Assembly (NCBI GenBank): GCA_016716065.1
Contig: JADJXA010000002.1
Coordinates: 868,001 to 932,000 of the forward strand
Reading direction: 5' to 3'
DNA length: 64,000 nt
From: Candidatus Leptovillus gracilis
GTDB taxonomy: Bacteria > Chloroflexota > Anaerolineae > Promineifilales > Promineifilaceae
Below, one piece after another: positions 17,180 through 24,722 of this stretch. The position numbers were made by a program, and so were the translations under genes. The notes beneath the pieces are model-generated. The model did no database searches. It worked only from the letters and a program-made list of their open reading frames with translations, and was not told the DNA's origin. How positions within the stretch are numbered: the first letter of the stretch is position 1; each line of letters starts with the position of its first letter.

Positions 17180-18244
17180 CTATTCGGCTCCCGGCCCTAC
17201 ATAACGGTATTCCAGTGATGGGGTGGTCAGTGTGTTAAGCAGTTCCAGGGTGCGTTCAGCTTCTGTTTTGTTCAGTTGGCGGGAGAAGCCAAACAGCAAA
17301 TCTTGCCAGTTGGGTGTTCGTTCATGATATTCCACCAGGCGCGGCTCGCCGCTGATGCCGCCCAGTTCGGCCGCTTTGTCAATGGCTTCTTGGAGATCAC
17401 CCAACTGGTCTACCAGGCCGTTTTCCAGCGCTTGCCGGCCAGAATAGACACGGCCGTCGGCCAGCTGCCGCACTTCTTCTTCGTTCAGTTGACGGCCGTC
17501 GGCGATGATCCGCACAAACTCTTCATACGATTCGGTGGTAATCGCCTGGAGAATGGCGCGTTGTTCGATGGTCAATTCGGCATAAGAGCTGCCCATCGCC
17601 TTGTTCTGTCCACTGGTGATGTATTCCACTTTGACGCCAACTGTGTCCAGCAGTTCCGTCGCGTCATACAGGGTCAGGATAACACCCAGGCTGCCGGTGA
17701 GGGTATCCGGGCGGGCGATAATGTAGTCGGCGGGGGCGCTGACGTAGTAGCCGCCGGAAGCGGCCACGCTGGCCATACTGGCAACGATGGGCTTTTCGAT
17801 GGCTTGCAGCGCTTCCCAAATTTGCGCCGAGCCGGTGACAGAACCGCCAGGGCTGTTAACGCGCAGGATGATGGCTTTCACGGTCGGGTCTGCGGCGGCG
17901 GCCTCCAAGTCGGCGATGACGCGGCTGCTAACGGCGTCACTGGTCGAGGTAGACCGGTCGTCGCTGAGGATGGTCCCTTCGATGCGCACGACGGCGACCG
18001 CGTCGGTGGTGTTGAGGCCGCTCAAGCGCGACGCGCTGCCCGCGCCCAATATGCTGCTGCCAAGCACGGCCGTACCCAACAAAACAACAAAGCTGCACAT
18101 AGGCAGCATAAAGCCCACCACCACGCCGATCAACACCCAAAAAGGGGTGCGGCTGCTCGTGTCCTGGGGCGTTCGGGCGGCTCGTCGTGGTGTGGCGGTG
18201 AATACGGCAGGTGCTTCCTCTGGCATATCGTTCAAATCTGTCAT
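17180..18244 (-). CDS. sppA: Signal peptide peptidase SppA
   Basis: The 354-residue protein has one transmembrane helix near residues 35-65 and an S49 protease domain. The predicted nucleophile is the Ser in SVAASGGYY and the general base is the Lys in SGQNKAMGS, matching the Ser/Lys dyad of Bacillus SppA. Length fits the single-domain (67K N-terminus-lacking) bacterial form. SppA cleaves leftover signal peptides in the membrane. The gene runs divergently from the rpsF operon across a 275-base spacer and is followed by the LysM/GH99-like gene, so the two may be cotranscribed. Confidence 0.93.
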   Translation of the reverse strand: MTDLNDMPEEAPAVFTATPRRAARTPQDTSSRTPFWVLIGVVVGFMLPMCSFVVLLGTAVLGSSILGAGSASRLSGLNTTDAVAVVRIEGTILSDDRSTSTSDAVSSRVIADLEAAAADPTVKAIILRVNSPGGSVTGSAQIWEALQAIEKPIVASMASVAASGGYYVSAPADYIIARPDTLTGSLGVILTLYDATELLDTVGVKVEYITSGQNKAMGSSYAELTIEQRAILQAITTESYEEFVRIIADGRQLNEEEVRQLADGRVYSGRQALENGLVDQLGDLQEAIDKAAELGGISGEPRLVEYHERTPNWQDLLFGFSRQLNKTEAERTLELLNTLTTPSLEYRYVGPGAE

Positions 18245-18287
18245 CGTTGTCTCCTCATCTTAGGGTTCATATGTTTTTAACCTGGTG

Positions 18288-18302
18288 AGATTGGACCAAT
18301 CT
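18288..18302. repeat. Dispersed palindrome AGATTGGACCAATCT (single copy)
   Basis: A perfect 15-base palindrome with central A, in the sppA-rpsF divergent spacer. The same palindrome occurs twice near 47608-47640, so it is a dispersed element or binding site. Confidence 0.6.
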
Positions 18303-18378
18303 GGAAACTCCAAAGTTAATTGCATACGAACCCTTAAGACACTCATTATATCGTTGAACCCCGAAGGGCAAAGAAAAC

Positions 18379-18406
18379 TTGTCCAATTCTTAAACTGTGC
18401 TATCAT
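18379..18406 (+). promoter_or_regulatory. Putative sigma-70-type promoter of the rpsF operon
   Basis: TTGTCC at 18379-18384 and TATCAT at 18401-18406 are separated by 16 bases. Transcription would start near 18413, leaving a leader of about 107 bases before rpsF. Confidence 0.55.
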
Positions 18407-18412
18407 CCCGCA

Positions 18413-18519
18413 CTCGTTGCACAGCAGCAAAAAATTGAATGTTCGCTGCTTTCCGCTCTTGACTTGATCAAGGGCATCACTCGCCCGAGTAATTCCACGG
18501 AAAGGAGGTTTATAGCAAC
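18413..18519 (+). promoter_or_regulatory. Structured rpsF leader, candidate autoregulatory RNA
   Basis: The leader can form GCAGC/GCTGC (18424-18428 with 18445-18449), a closing stem TTTCCG/CGGAAA (18450-18455 with 18498-18503) and an inner ACTC/GAGT hairpin. The closing stem abuts the ribosome site GGAGG at 18504-18508. In several phyla the S6:S18 complex represses rpsF through its leader; I could not confirm a match to that consensus. Confidence 0.4.
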
Positions 18520-18813
18520 ATGCGCGAGTACGAGATCACCCTTATTTTACAACCAAAGTTAGAGGAGGCGCCCCGCAAGGAATTGTTGGAGCGTGTTTTG
18601 GGTTGGATCACCAACGGTCAGGAAGACGCCGAGCCACCGGTTGTGAACCATTGGGGCAAACGCTTCATGGCTTACGACATCAGGGATTTTCAAGAAGGCT
18701 ACTACGTCTTTTATGAAGCCAAGATGGATCCCGCCCAGATTACGGAACTGGAACGCAACTTCCAGTTTGCCGAAGACATTTTGCGCTATCTGGTCATTCG
18801 CAAAGAAGCGTAA
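18520..18813 (+). CDS. rpsF: 30S ribosomal protein S6
   Basis: A 97-residue S6 protein: it opens MREYEITLILQPKLEE, has the alpha/beta ferredoxin-like pattern with WGKRFMAYDI and GYYVFYEAK, and ends ILRYLVIRKEA. S6 binds S18 and 16S rRNA in the platform of the small subunit. Strong ribosome site AGGAGG precedes the ATG, at a slightly long spacing of about 11 bases. It is the first gene of an operon with ssb and rpsR, the classical bacterial order. Confidence 0.97.
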   Translation: MREYEITLILQPKLEEAPRKELLERVLGWITNGQEDAEPPVVNHWGKRFMAYDIRDFQEGYYVFYEAKMDPAQITELERNFQFAEDILRYLVIRKEA

Positions 18814-18824
18814 TGGATCGGTTA

Positions 18825-18856
18825 GGCCGGGCAGGTTTCTGAAAACCTGTCTGGCC
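18825..18856. repeat. Hairpin of the GACAGGTTT family between rpsF and ssb
   Basis: GGCCGGGCAGGTTT pairs with AAACCTGTCTGGCC around a four-base loop. Related hairpins occur at 28273-28303 and 32927-32948. Lying inside the operon, it may modulate rather than end transcription. Confidence 0.6.
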
Positions 18857-18873
18857 TGGCACAGACGCAGGGT

Positions 18874-19206
18874 ATGAACAAAGGTTTAAACAAAGTTCTG
18901 TTAATCGGTCAGGTGGATGGGGAGGTGGAAATTCGCCGACTGCCCAACGGCCGTCCGGTTGCCGCGTTCACCCTGGCTGTGCCCCGTAATTGGACCTCGA
19001 CCGAGGGGGAACACTTTGAAGAAACGGAATGGTTTAACATTGTGGCCTGGGGGGGCCTGGCAGAGATTTGTGAAAAACGAATCAGCAATGAGAGCCAGGT
19101 TTACCTCGAAGGGCGTCTGCAGACCCGCAGTTGGGATGATACGGCCGGCCGCAAGCATTTCCGCACCGAAGTTGTTGCCCAGGAGCTTATCACTTTATCA
19201 AATTGA
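18874..19206 (+). CDS. ssb: Single-stranded DNA-binding protein
   Basis: A 110-residue OB-fold SSB: NKVLLIGQVDGEVEIR opens the fold, WFNIVAWG is the conserved core strand, and the protein stops soon after FRTEVVAQELITL. It lacks the long Gly/Pro-rich linker and acidic DDDIPF-like tip of many SSBs, so it may not recruit partners by that route, or a second SSB exists elsewhere. Position between rpsF and rpsR is canonical. It binds and protects single-stranded DNA in replication and repair. Confidence 0.93.
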   Translation: MNKGLNKVLLIGQVDGEVEIRRLPNGRPVAAFTLAVPRNWTSTEGEHFEETEWFNIVAWGGLAEICEKRISNESQVYLEGRLQTRSWDDTAGRKHFRTEVVAQELITLSN

Positions 19207-19268
19207 TGTGACATAAAAACATACGCAGTCTGTTATCGTGAGAGGCTGGCTGCGATTGGAGGTTTGCC

Positions 19269-19547
19269 ATGACTTATCAAGGTCAGAGTCAAAATCAAGG
19301 CCAGGGACAAGGCCAGGGACAAAACCGCAAACGGTTTGTTCAGCGCAAACGTGTTTGCGAATTTTGCGTGCAAGGCGGCGATTTTATTGATTATAAAGAC
19401 GCCGAAAATCTGCGTCGTTACGTGACCGAATTTGGCCGGATGCGGCCGCGCCGCCAGACCGGCACCTGCGCCAAACATCAGCGTGGGCTGGCTGTGGCCG
19501 TGAAACGCGCCCGCCATCTGGCGCTGCTGCCTTTTGCTGTCGAATAA
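19269..19547 (+). CDS. rpsR: 30S ribosomal protein S18
   Basis: A 92-residue S18 with core KRVCEFCVQGGDFIDYKDAENLRRYV and TGTCAKHQRGLAVAVKRARHLALLPF. An unusual N-terminal extension of about 18 residues is a Gln/Gly low-complexity run (QGQSQNQGQGQGQ), encoded by a short tandem repeat of CAAGGCCAGGGA type at about 19296-19321. The extension is not part of the S18 fold. S18 pairs with S6 on the platform of the 30S subunit. Ribosome site GGAGG lies before the ATG. Confidence 0.96.
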   Translation: MTYQGQSQNQGQGQGQGQNRKRFVQRKRVCEFCVQGGDFIDYKDAENLRRYVTEFGRMRPRRQTGTCAKHQRGLAVAVKRARHLALLPFAVE

Positions 19548-19568
19548 TCTGCACCCAACAACCAGGCC

Positions 19569-20918
19569 ATGAGCAAAAAAAATACGACAATAAAGGCGAA
19601 AGAAGAAGAATTACGCCAATCGCGTAAAGAAGTTCTGATTGCCAGAAAGCAGGCGCAGCAAACGCGCCAATTACGCATCGCCCTCGGTTTTGTCGGCGGT
19701 CTGATTGCCATCGTGCTGCTTGTGGCGGTCATTAATGAATTTTTGATTGTGCCCAACCGCACGGTCGCCACCGTCAATAACGATACAATCAGCCTGAAAA
19801 CGTTTCAAGAGCGCGTTGCCTATGAACGCGCGCGGCGGGTGGTATTGTTAGAAGATCAACTGGCGGCCTTTGGCGGTGATGTTGGCATTATCCAGCAGTT
19901 CGCCAACCAACTGCTGGTAGATTTGTACCCGACAAATGCCGAGGCTTTTGGCGAAACGGTGCTTAATCAAATGGTGGACGACTATTTGATTGAGCAGGCG
20001 GCGGCGGAGCGGGGCATCACCGTGTCTGAAGCGGAAGTGGATGCGGAAATCGGGCGGTCGTTTAACTTTTTTGATGGTGGGCTGCCCACGCCATTCCCCA
20101 CAGCCACGCAAACGGCCGTGCCAACGCCCTCGGTGACGCCTATTCCAACGGCCGTCATCACCGAATTCCTGCCCACTGCCACCGCTTTCCCCACGCCGAC
20201 GCTTGGTCCAACCAGCACGCCACCGCCAACCGCCACCCCGGTGACGGCCGAATCCTTCCAACAGCAGTTGGATGAATTGTTGCAGCAGTACCGCGCTCTG
20301 GGCATCGCCGACTCGGCGTACCGCGCCGGCGTGCGCAGCCAGTTGTACCGCGAACGTCTGGCGGACGCGCTGGCTGTGGAACAAGAACTGTCCAGAGAGG
20401 CCGACCACATCAACTTCTATGTATTGGTTTTTGACAACCAGGCCGAGGCCGACGAGGTCGCTGCCGGGTTGACGGCCGATAACTTCCTGGGGGTGTGGAA
20501 CAGCATCAGCAGCCAACAGACCAACCCGGATACCACTTCCACCGCTTTTGCCTCGGAATTGTTCCGCCGCACAGAGGATGATCTGGCGCAGACGTTTAGC
20601 CCGGAATTTGCGACGGCTGTGTTCAACCAGAGCCTTAACACGCCCACGCCTGTCGTGCAGGTCATCGGGCAAGATGGCGCGGCCAGCTACTTCATCGCTG
20701 TGCCCAGCGGCCGCGAACGTCTGCCTCTGGCAGAGTCTACCTTTGACGCCAATGCGCAGGAACTGGTAACTGCTTTGTTAGCCGATTTACGCGAAAGCAA
20801 TGTGACGCTGTCGGATTCCTGGCGCGGACGGGTTCCGCTGCAGCCAGCGCTGGACACTAAGTTCTTTACCCCTGCCACGCCAACTCCGGAACTGCCAACG
20901 GCCGTACCAAGCCCATAA
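19569..20918 (+). CDS. SurA-like membrane-anchored chaperone with degenerate PPIase region
   Basis: The 449-residue protein has a charged coiled-coil N-terminus (residues 5-35), one transmembrane helix (about 38-62), then a SurA-N-like helical region from TVATVNNDTISLKTFQERV. A Thr/Pro-rich insert of about 55 residues (near 180-235) interrupts it. The C-terminal part has the outline of a parvulin PPIase (INFYVLVFDNQAEADEVAAGL, RRTEDDLAQTFSPEFATAVF) but key rotamase motifs are hard to see. It is probably an exported foldase or chaperone. It follows rpsR by 21 bases and is likely cotranscribed with the ribosomal operon, which ends in a strong hairpin behind it. Confidence 0.75.
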   Translation: MSKKNTTIKAKEEELRQSRKEVLIARKQAQQTRQLRIALGFVGGLIAIVLLVAVINEFLIVPNRTVATVNNDTISLKTFQERVAYERARRVVLLEDQLAAFGGDVGIIQQFANQLLVDLYPTNAEAFGETVLNQMVDDYLIEQAAAERGITVSEAEVDAEIGRSFNFFDGGLPTPFPTATQTAVPTPSVTPIPTAVITEFLPTATAFPTPTLGPTSTPPPTATPVTAESFQQQLDELLQQYRALGIADSAYRAGVRSQLYRERLADALAVEQELSREADHINFYVLVFDNQAEADEVAAGLTADNFLGVWNSISSQQTNPDTTSTAFASELFRRTEDDLAQTFSPEFATAVFNQSLNTPTPVVQVIGQDGAASYFIAVPSGRERLPLAESTFDANAQELVTALLADLRESNVTLSDSWRGRVPLQPALDTKFFTPATPTPELPTAVPSP

Positions 20919-20948
20919 CAGCCGATAAACGGCCGTCTAACGTGATCC

Positions 20949-20990
20949 AAACGCCAGATAATCACCCGCTGATTATCTGGCGTTTGCGTT
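20949..20990 (+). terminator. Intrinsic terminator after the rpsF operon
   Basis: AAACGCCAGATAATCA (20949-20964) pairs perfectly with TGATTATCTGGCGTTT (20970-20985) around CCCGC, followed by a moderately T-rich stretch. The 312-base spacer to sucC holds this hairpin, a CACGGAGG repeat and a second terminator, and no gene. Confidence 0.85.
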
Positions 20991-21032
20991 TGTTACTTGT
21001 CGCCGCTGCTGCGTGAGCATGTTATAATTTTT

Positions 21033-21153
21033 CACTGAACTGTAACTACCAAGCCTCTCTGAGATTTCAACACGGAGGCACGGAGAACACGGAGTTTTAC
21101 AGGTTCAATCTCTGTGCCCTCCATGTCTCTGTGGTAAGCAGCTACACTGAACT
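21033..21153. repeat. CACGGAGG inverted-repeat element with flanking direct repeats
   Basis: CACGGAG units at 21071-21094 are followed by inverted CTCTGTG/CTCCATG/CTCTGTG units to about 21134. The block is flanked by CACTGAACT direct repeats (21033-21041 and 21145-21153), extendable to 13 bases with one mismatch. The unit CACGGAGGCACGGAGAACACG recurs inside cydDC. Confidence 0.65.
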
Positions 21154-21165
21154 TTAAATATCCAT

Positions 21166-21195
21166 AAGGGCGAACGCATTCTGTTCGCCCTTTTT
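21166..21195 (+). terminator. Terminator-like hairpin just upstream of sucC
   Basis: AAGGGCGAAC (21166-21175) pairs with GTTCGCCCTT (21183-21192) and runs into TTTTT. It ends 35 bases before the sucC start, so it either insulates sucC or lies in its leader as an attenuator. Confidence 0.7.
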
Positions 21196-21230
21196 CATTG
21201 TGAAATTCCCACGACACAAGGAGAGAGCGC

Positions 21231-22391
21231 ATGAATCTACATGAATATCAGGCCAAACGTTTGTTCGCCGAACAGGGCGTGCCCATCCCTCAGGGAGACG
21301 TCGCCTCTACCCCGGCCGAAGCGCGGCAGATTGCCCGTGAATTGGGCGGCAAAGTGGTCGTTAAGGCCCAGGTGCTAACCGGCGGGCGAGGCAAGGCGGG
21401 CGGCATCAAATTAGCCAACAGCGCCGACGAAGCCGAAGCCCACGCCAAGCAAATCCTGGGCATGGACATCAAGGGTTTCAAGGTGCGCCGCGTACTCATT
21501 GACCAACAATCCCCCGGTATTGTGCAAGAAATTTACCTGGCGGTTTTGATTGATCGCGGCCGTCGCCTGCCCATGATTATGGCTTCCGCCGCCGGCGGCA
21601 TGGACATCGAAGAAGTCGCTGAAAAAACGCCGGAAAAAATCATTACCGCTCATGTAGACCCTGTTTTGGGCGTGCGTGGCTACCAGACTACCTATATCGC
21701 CTCGCAGATTGATTTGCCCCGCGACCTGTGGCGCGATTTTCACAAAATTGTGTTCAGTCTGTACGAATGCTTCAAAAACAACGATGCCTCCCTGACCGAA
21801 ATCAACCCGCTGGTTATCACCGGCGAGGGTAAATTGATGGCTCTGGATGGCAAAATGACCATTGACGACAACGCTCTCAGCCGCCAATCTCGGCTGGCGG
21901 AAATGCGCGATGTGGCCGAAGAGCCGGAAGCGGAGCGTGAAGCGCGGCTGACTGGCATCAACTTCATCAAATTGGATGGCAACATTGGCTGTATGGTCAA
22001 CGGCGCCGGTCTGGCGATGACGACGATGGACATTATCAAACTGTTTGGCGGCGAGCCGGCTAATTTTCTGGACATCGGCGGTGGGGCCAAAGCGGATCAG
22101 GTGGCAACCGGTTTGCGCCTGATTTTGTCTGATCCGAGTGTGGAAGCGGTGTTGATTAATATCTTTGGCGGCATCACCCGCGGCGATGAGGTCGCCAAAG
22201 GGATTTTGCAGGCGTTGAGTCAGGTGGAAACGGCCGTGCCCATGGTCGTGCGCCTGGCCGGAACCAATGCCAAAGAAGGCCGCGCCATTCTGGCTGATGC
22301 GGCGATGGAAACGGCCGAAACCCTTTCCGACGCCGCCCAAAAAGCGGTCGCTGCCGCCGCCAAAGCCACCCACAAAACCACACAGGAGTAA
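21231..22391 (+). CDS. sucC: Succinyl-CoA ligase (ADP/GDP-forming), beta subunit
   Basis: A 386-residue ATP-grasp subunit beginning MNLHEYQAKRLFAEQGVP. Motifs include the nucleotide-binding GGRGKAGGIKLA, the ATP-grasp LTEINPLV and, in the C-terminal CoA-ligase domain, NIFGGITRGDEVAKG. It forms the TCA-cycle enzyme with SucD, making ATP or GTP from succinyl-CoA. AAGGAGAG before the ATG is a good ribosome site. The sucD start lies three bases past its stop, so the pair is cotranscribed. Confidence 0.97.
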   Translation: MNLHEYQAKRLFAEQGVPIPQGDVASTPAEARQIARELGGKVVVKAQVLTGGRGKAGGIKLANSADEAEAHAKQILGMDIKGFKVRRVLIDQQSPGIVQEIYLAVLIDRGRRLPMIMASAAGGMDIEEVAEKTPEKIITAHVDPVLGVRGYQTTYIASQIDLPRDLWRDFHKIVFSLYECFKNNDASLTEINPLVITGEGKLMALDGKMTIDDNALSRQSRLAEMRDVAEEPEAEREARLTGINFIKLDGNIGCMVNGAGLAMTTMDIIKLFGGEPANFLDIGGGAKADQVATGLRLILSDPSVEAVLINIFGGITRGDEVAKGILQALSQVETAVPMVVRLAGTNAKEGRAILADAAMETAETLSDAAQKAVAAAAKATHKTTQE

Positions 22392-22394
22392 ACC

Positions 22395-23267
22395 ATGAGC
22401 ATTCTTGTAGATAAAAACACACGTTTAGTCGTCCAGGGCATCACCGGGCGTGAGGGCAGCTTTCACACTGAACAGATGTTGGCTTTTGGAACCAATGTCG
22501 TCGCTGGGGTAACGCCCGGCAAGGGCGGGCAATGGTTTGAAGATCAGAGCCAGAAAGTGCCGATTTTTGATTCTGTCCAAGGGGCTGTTGAGGCTACCGG
22601 GGCCAATGTTTCCATTATTTTTGTCCCCGCCCGCTTTGCGGTAGACGCCATTTACGAAGCGACCGACGCCGGCATTCCCCTGGTTGTCTGCCTCACCGAG
22701 TATATACCTATTCTGGATATGATTGCGGTGCGCAGTTACCTGGACAGCAAGCATACGCGCCTAATCGGCCCCAACTGCCCCGGTCTGATCACCCCCGGAC
22801 AGGCCAAAGTGGGCATTATTCCCGGCAGCATTGTTAAGCCGGGCCATGTTGGCGTGGTGTCCAAGAGTGGTACGTTGACGTATGAAGTGGTCTACGCCCT
22901 CACGGAGCGGGGTATCGGCCAATCTACCTGTGTAGGCATTGGCGGCGACCCTATCCAGGGCACGGACTTCATTGATGTGCTGCAAATGTTTGAAGAGGAC
23001 CCGGAAACGGAGCAGGTGATTCTGATTGGCGAAATTGGCGGCAATGCGGAAGAAAAAGCGGCCGCCTACATCGCCCAACATATGAGCAAGCGCGTGACGG
23101 CCTTTATCGCCGGGCGTACAGCCCCGCCAGGACGGCGCATGGGCCATGCCGGGGCCATTGTCGAGGGCAAAAGCGGCACGGCCGAAAGCAAAATCCAGGC
23201 GTTAAACCAGGCTGGCGTCCAGGTGGCCGACAACCCGGATAATATAGTGGACCTGGTGGTGCAGTAG
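22395..23267 (+). CDS. sucD: Succinyl-CoA ligase, alpha subunit
   Basis: A 290-residue alpha subunit: N-terminal CoA-binding Rossmann domain (LVVQGITGREGSFHTEQML), GPNCPGLITPGQAKVGIIPG, and the active-site histidine loop GHAGAIVEGKSGTAESK where His is phosphorylated during catalysis. Length is normal. It partners SucC from the adjacent gene. A heptamer repeat array starts seven bases after the stop. Confidence 0.97.
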   Translation: MSILVDKNTRLVVQGITGREGSFHTEQMLAFGTNVVAGVTPGKGGQWFEDQSQKVPIFDSVQGAVEATGANVSIIFVPARFAVDAIYEATDAGIPLVVCLTEYIPILDMIAVRSYLDSKHTRLIGPNCPGLITPGQAKVGIIPGSIVKPGHVGVVSKSGTLTYEVVYALTERGIGQSTCVGIGGDPIQGTDFIDVLQMFEEDPETEQVILIGEIGGNAEEKAAAYIAQHMSKRVTAFIAGRTAPPGRRMGHAGAIVEGKSGTAESKIQALNQAGVQVADNPDNIVDLVVQ

Positions 23268-23273
23268 ACAGTG

Positions 23274-23336
23274 TTCAGTGTTCAGTGTTCAGTAAACAGT
23301 GTTCAGGTTTTGTTAACTGAACACTGAATACTAACA
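23274..23336. repeat. Heptamer array TTCAGTG with inverted half
   Basis: TTCAGTG, TTCAGTG, TTCAGTA, AACAGTG and TTCAGGT follow in exact 7-base phase from 23274, then TTTGTTA, then the inverted units ACTGAAC, ACTGAAT, ACTAACA still in phase to 23336. It fills the sucD-rsmD spacer and can fold into a hairpin. Confidence 0.8.
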
Positions 23337-23349
23337 AAAGGCTTCTCCG

Positions 23350-23907
23350 ATGCGTGTCATCAGCGGTCAGGCGCGGGGTCGAAAACTGAAGCGGGTTCCC
23401 GGTGATACCACCCGGCCGATTATGGACAGCGTGAAGGAAAACCTGTTCAACATCTTGGGCCAGGATGTGGTGGGTGCGCGTTGGCTGGATTTGTTCGCCG
23501 GGACGGGGCAGGTGGGCATCGAGGCGTTGAGTCGGGGGGCAACGGCCGTTGTCTTTGTAGACAAGGTGCGGCCGGCGATTCAGACGATTCAGGCCAATCT
23601 GGCAAGTACCGGGCTGTCTGCCGGAGCGAAGGTTCTCCAGTCTGATGCGTTTGCTTATCTGCGGCAAAGCAGCTTTGCGCCCTACGACCTGATCTACGTC
23701 GCCCCGCCGCAGTATCTTGGGCTGTGGCTGGAGGTGTTGGCGCTGTTGGACGAACGGCCGTCTACCTTCTTATCCTCCGATGGCCTTGTCGTCGTGCAAA
23801 TAGACCCCAAAGAGTACAAGGAATTGTCGCTGCACAACTTGGCCCTGGCGGATCAGCGTGTCTACGGCAACACCCAATTATTGTTTTTCGAGCTGGTTGT
23901 TTACTGA
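23350..23907 (+). CDS. rsmD: RsmD-family 16S rRNA (guanine-N2)-methyltransferase
   Basis: A 185-residue SAM-dependent methyltransferase: MRVISGQARGRKL is the RsmD opening, RPIMDSVKENLFNIL follows, motif I is LDLFAGTGQVGIEALSRGA. The catalytic motif, normally DPPY/F, reads VAPPQY here, so the usual Asp is Ala. This may be a lineage variant or altered specificity. RsmD modifies G966 of 16S rRNA (E. coli numbering). It runs convergently into the next gene, their ends overlapping by seven bases. Confidence 0.88.
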   Translation: MRVISGQARGRKLKRVPGDTTRPIMDSVKENLFNILGQDVVGARWLDLFAGTGQVGIEALSRGATAVVFVDKVRPAIQTIQANLASTGLSAGAKVLQSDAFAYLRQSSFAPYDLIYVAPPQYLGLWLEVLALLDERPSTFLSSDGLVVVQIDPKEYKELSLHNLALADQRVYGNTQLLFFELVVY

Positions 23908-24695
23908 TTGTCCAGCGTCACCTGAATCACACATTGGCCTGTCTCGCTGCCGTTGATGTCTACGGCCGTTAACCGCAGCAGATACGGTCCGCCGCTCCAT
24001 TCACTCAAATTCACATTGCCCAAGAATCCGTCCCGCACCGGTCGGTCTACCGTGCGCCCTAGCAGCGACGCCCAGGAACCGGCCGTTTCTGGGCCATTGG
24101 CTTCCAGCTTATAGAAGCCAAAATTTGGCGTGGCCGCCGTGCCGGTGAAGTTGATCAACCCGGAAACAACCGAGCCATTGGCCGGCTCACGGATGTTCAA
24201 ATTGACTGTGCAATCTACAAAGGGGGTCGGTGTTGGCCCGCTGGGGGTGGGAGGCGCATTGGGGCGCGCCGTGGCTTCCGCTTCGCTGACGGTCAGGCCG
24301 CCTGGTTGGCTGGCTAATGTAATGGTAGGAACCAGGGCTGGTGTTGGTTCTGGTGGGCGAATTTCGGCCGTGCCCAGCGGCGTAGGCGATGAAAGCGGCG
24401 TGGCGAAAATGTTGGGCGTGGGGGTGGGCGGCTTCAGCAGTGACGCTGGCAGGGTGGGGGCGATGCTGGTATTGACATAATAGACGATTCCGCCCAAACC
24501 GAAGAAGAACAGCAGAAAAAAAATGGCTGTGTTGCGCATCTGGCTGCCGCGCTCTCGTTCCAGGCCAAACATGGCCTGCTGTAATTTGCGCCGGGCCTGC
24601 AAGTATTGGCTGCCATACCAAAACAGCCCCAATACAACGAGGATATATATCCAGACGTCATTGCGCAGGATGAAGACGTAGACTCGTTCCATCAC
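23901..24695 (-). CDS. Membrane protein with Thr/Pro stalk and C-terminal Ig-like domain
   Basis: A 264-residue protein with two N-terminal transmembrane helices (about 12-30 and 55-75), a Thr/Pro/Ala-rich stalk (about 85-150) and a C-terminal beta domain starting CTVNLNIREPANGSVVSGLINFTGTA, which resembles an Ig-like or carbohydrate-binding fold, with two cysteines (CTVN and GQCVIQ) that could form a disulfide. No enzyme motif is seen. It lies 27 bases after the nucleoside phosphorylase gene. The architecture suggests a surface-displayed domain; the ligand is unknown. Confidence 0.72.
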   Translation of the reverse strand: MMERVYVFILRNDVWIYILVVLGLFWYGSQYLQARRKLQQAMFGLERERGSQMRNTAIFFLLFFFGLGGIVYYVNTSIAPTLPASLLKPPTPTPNIFATPLSSPTPLGTAEIRPPEPTPALVPTITLASQPGGLTVSEAEATARPNAPPTPSGPTPTPFVDCTVNLNIREPANGSVVSGLINFTGTAATPNFGFYKLEANGPETAGSWASLLGRTVDRPVRDGFLGNVNLSEWSGGPYLLRLTAVDINGSETGQCVIQVTLDNQ

Positions 24696-24722
24696 CCCCC
24701 ATTGTATCTGGCTTTGTTATTG

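Noticed and set aside
23274..23336. CRISPR-like repetition
   Set aside because: The units are 7 bases, degenerate and without unique spacers; no cas genes are present.
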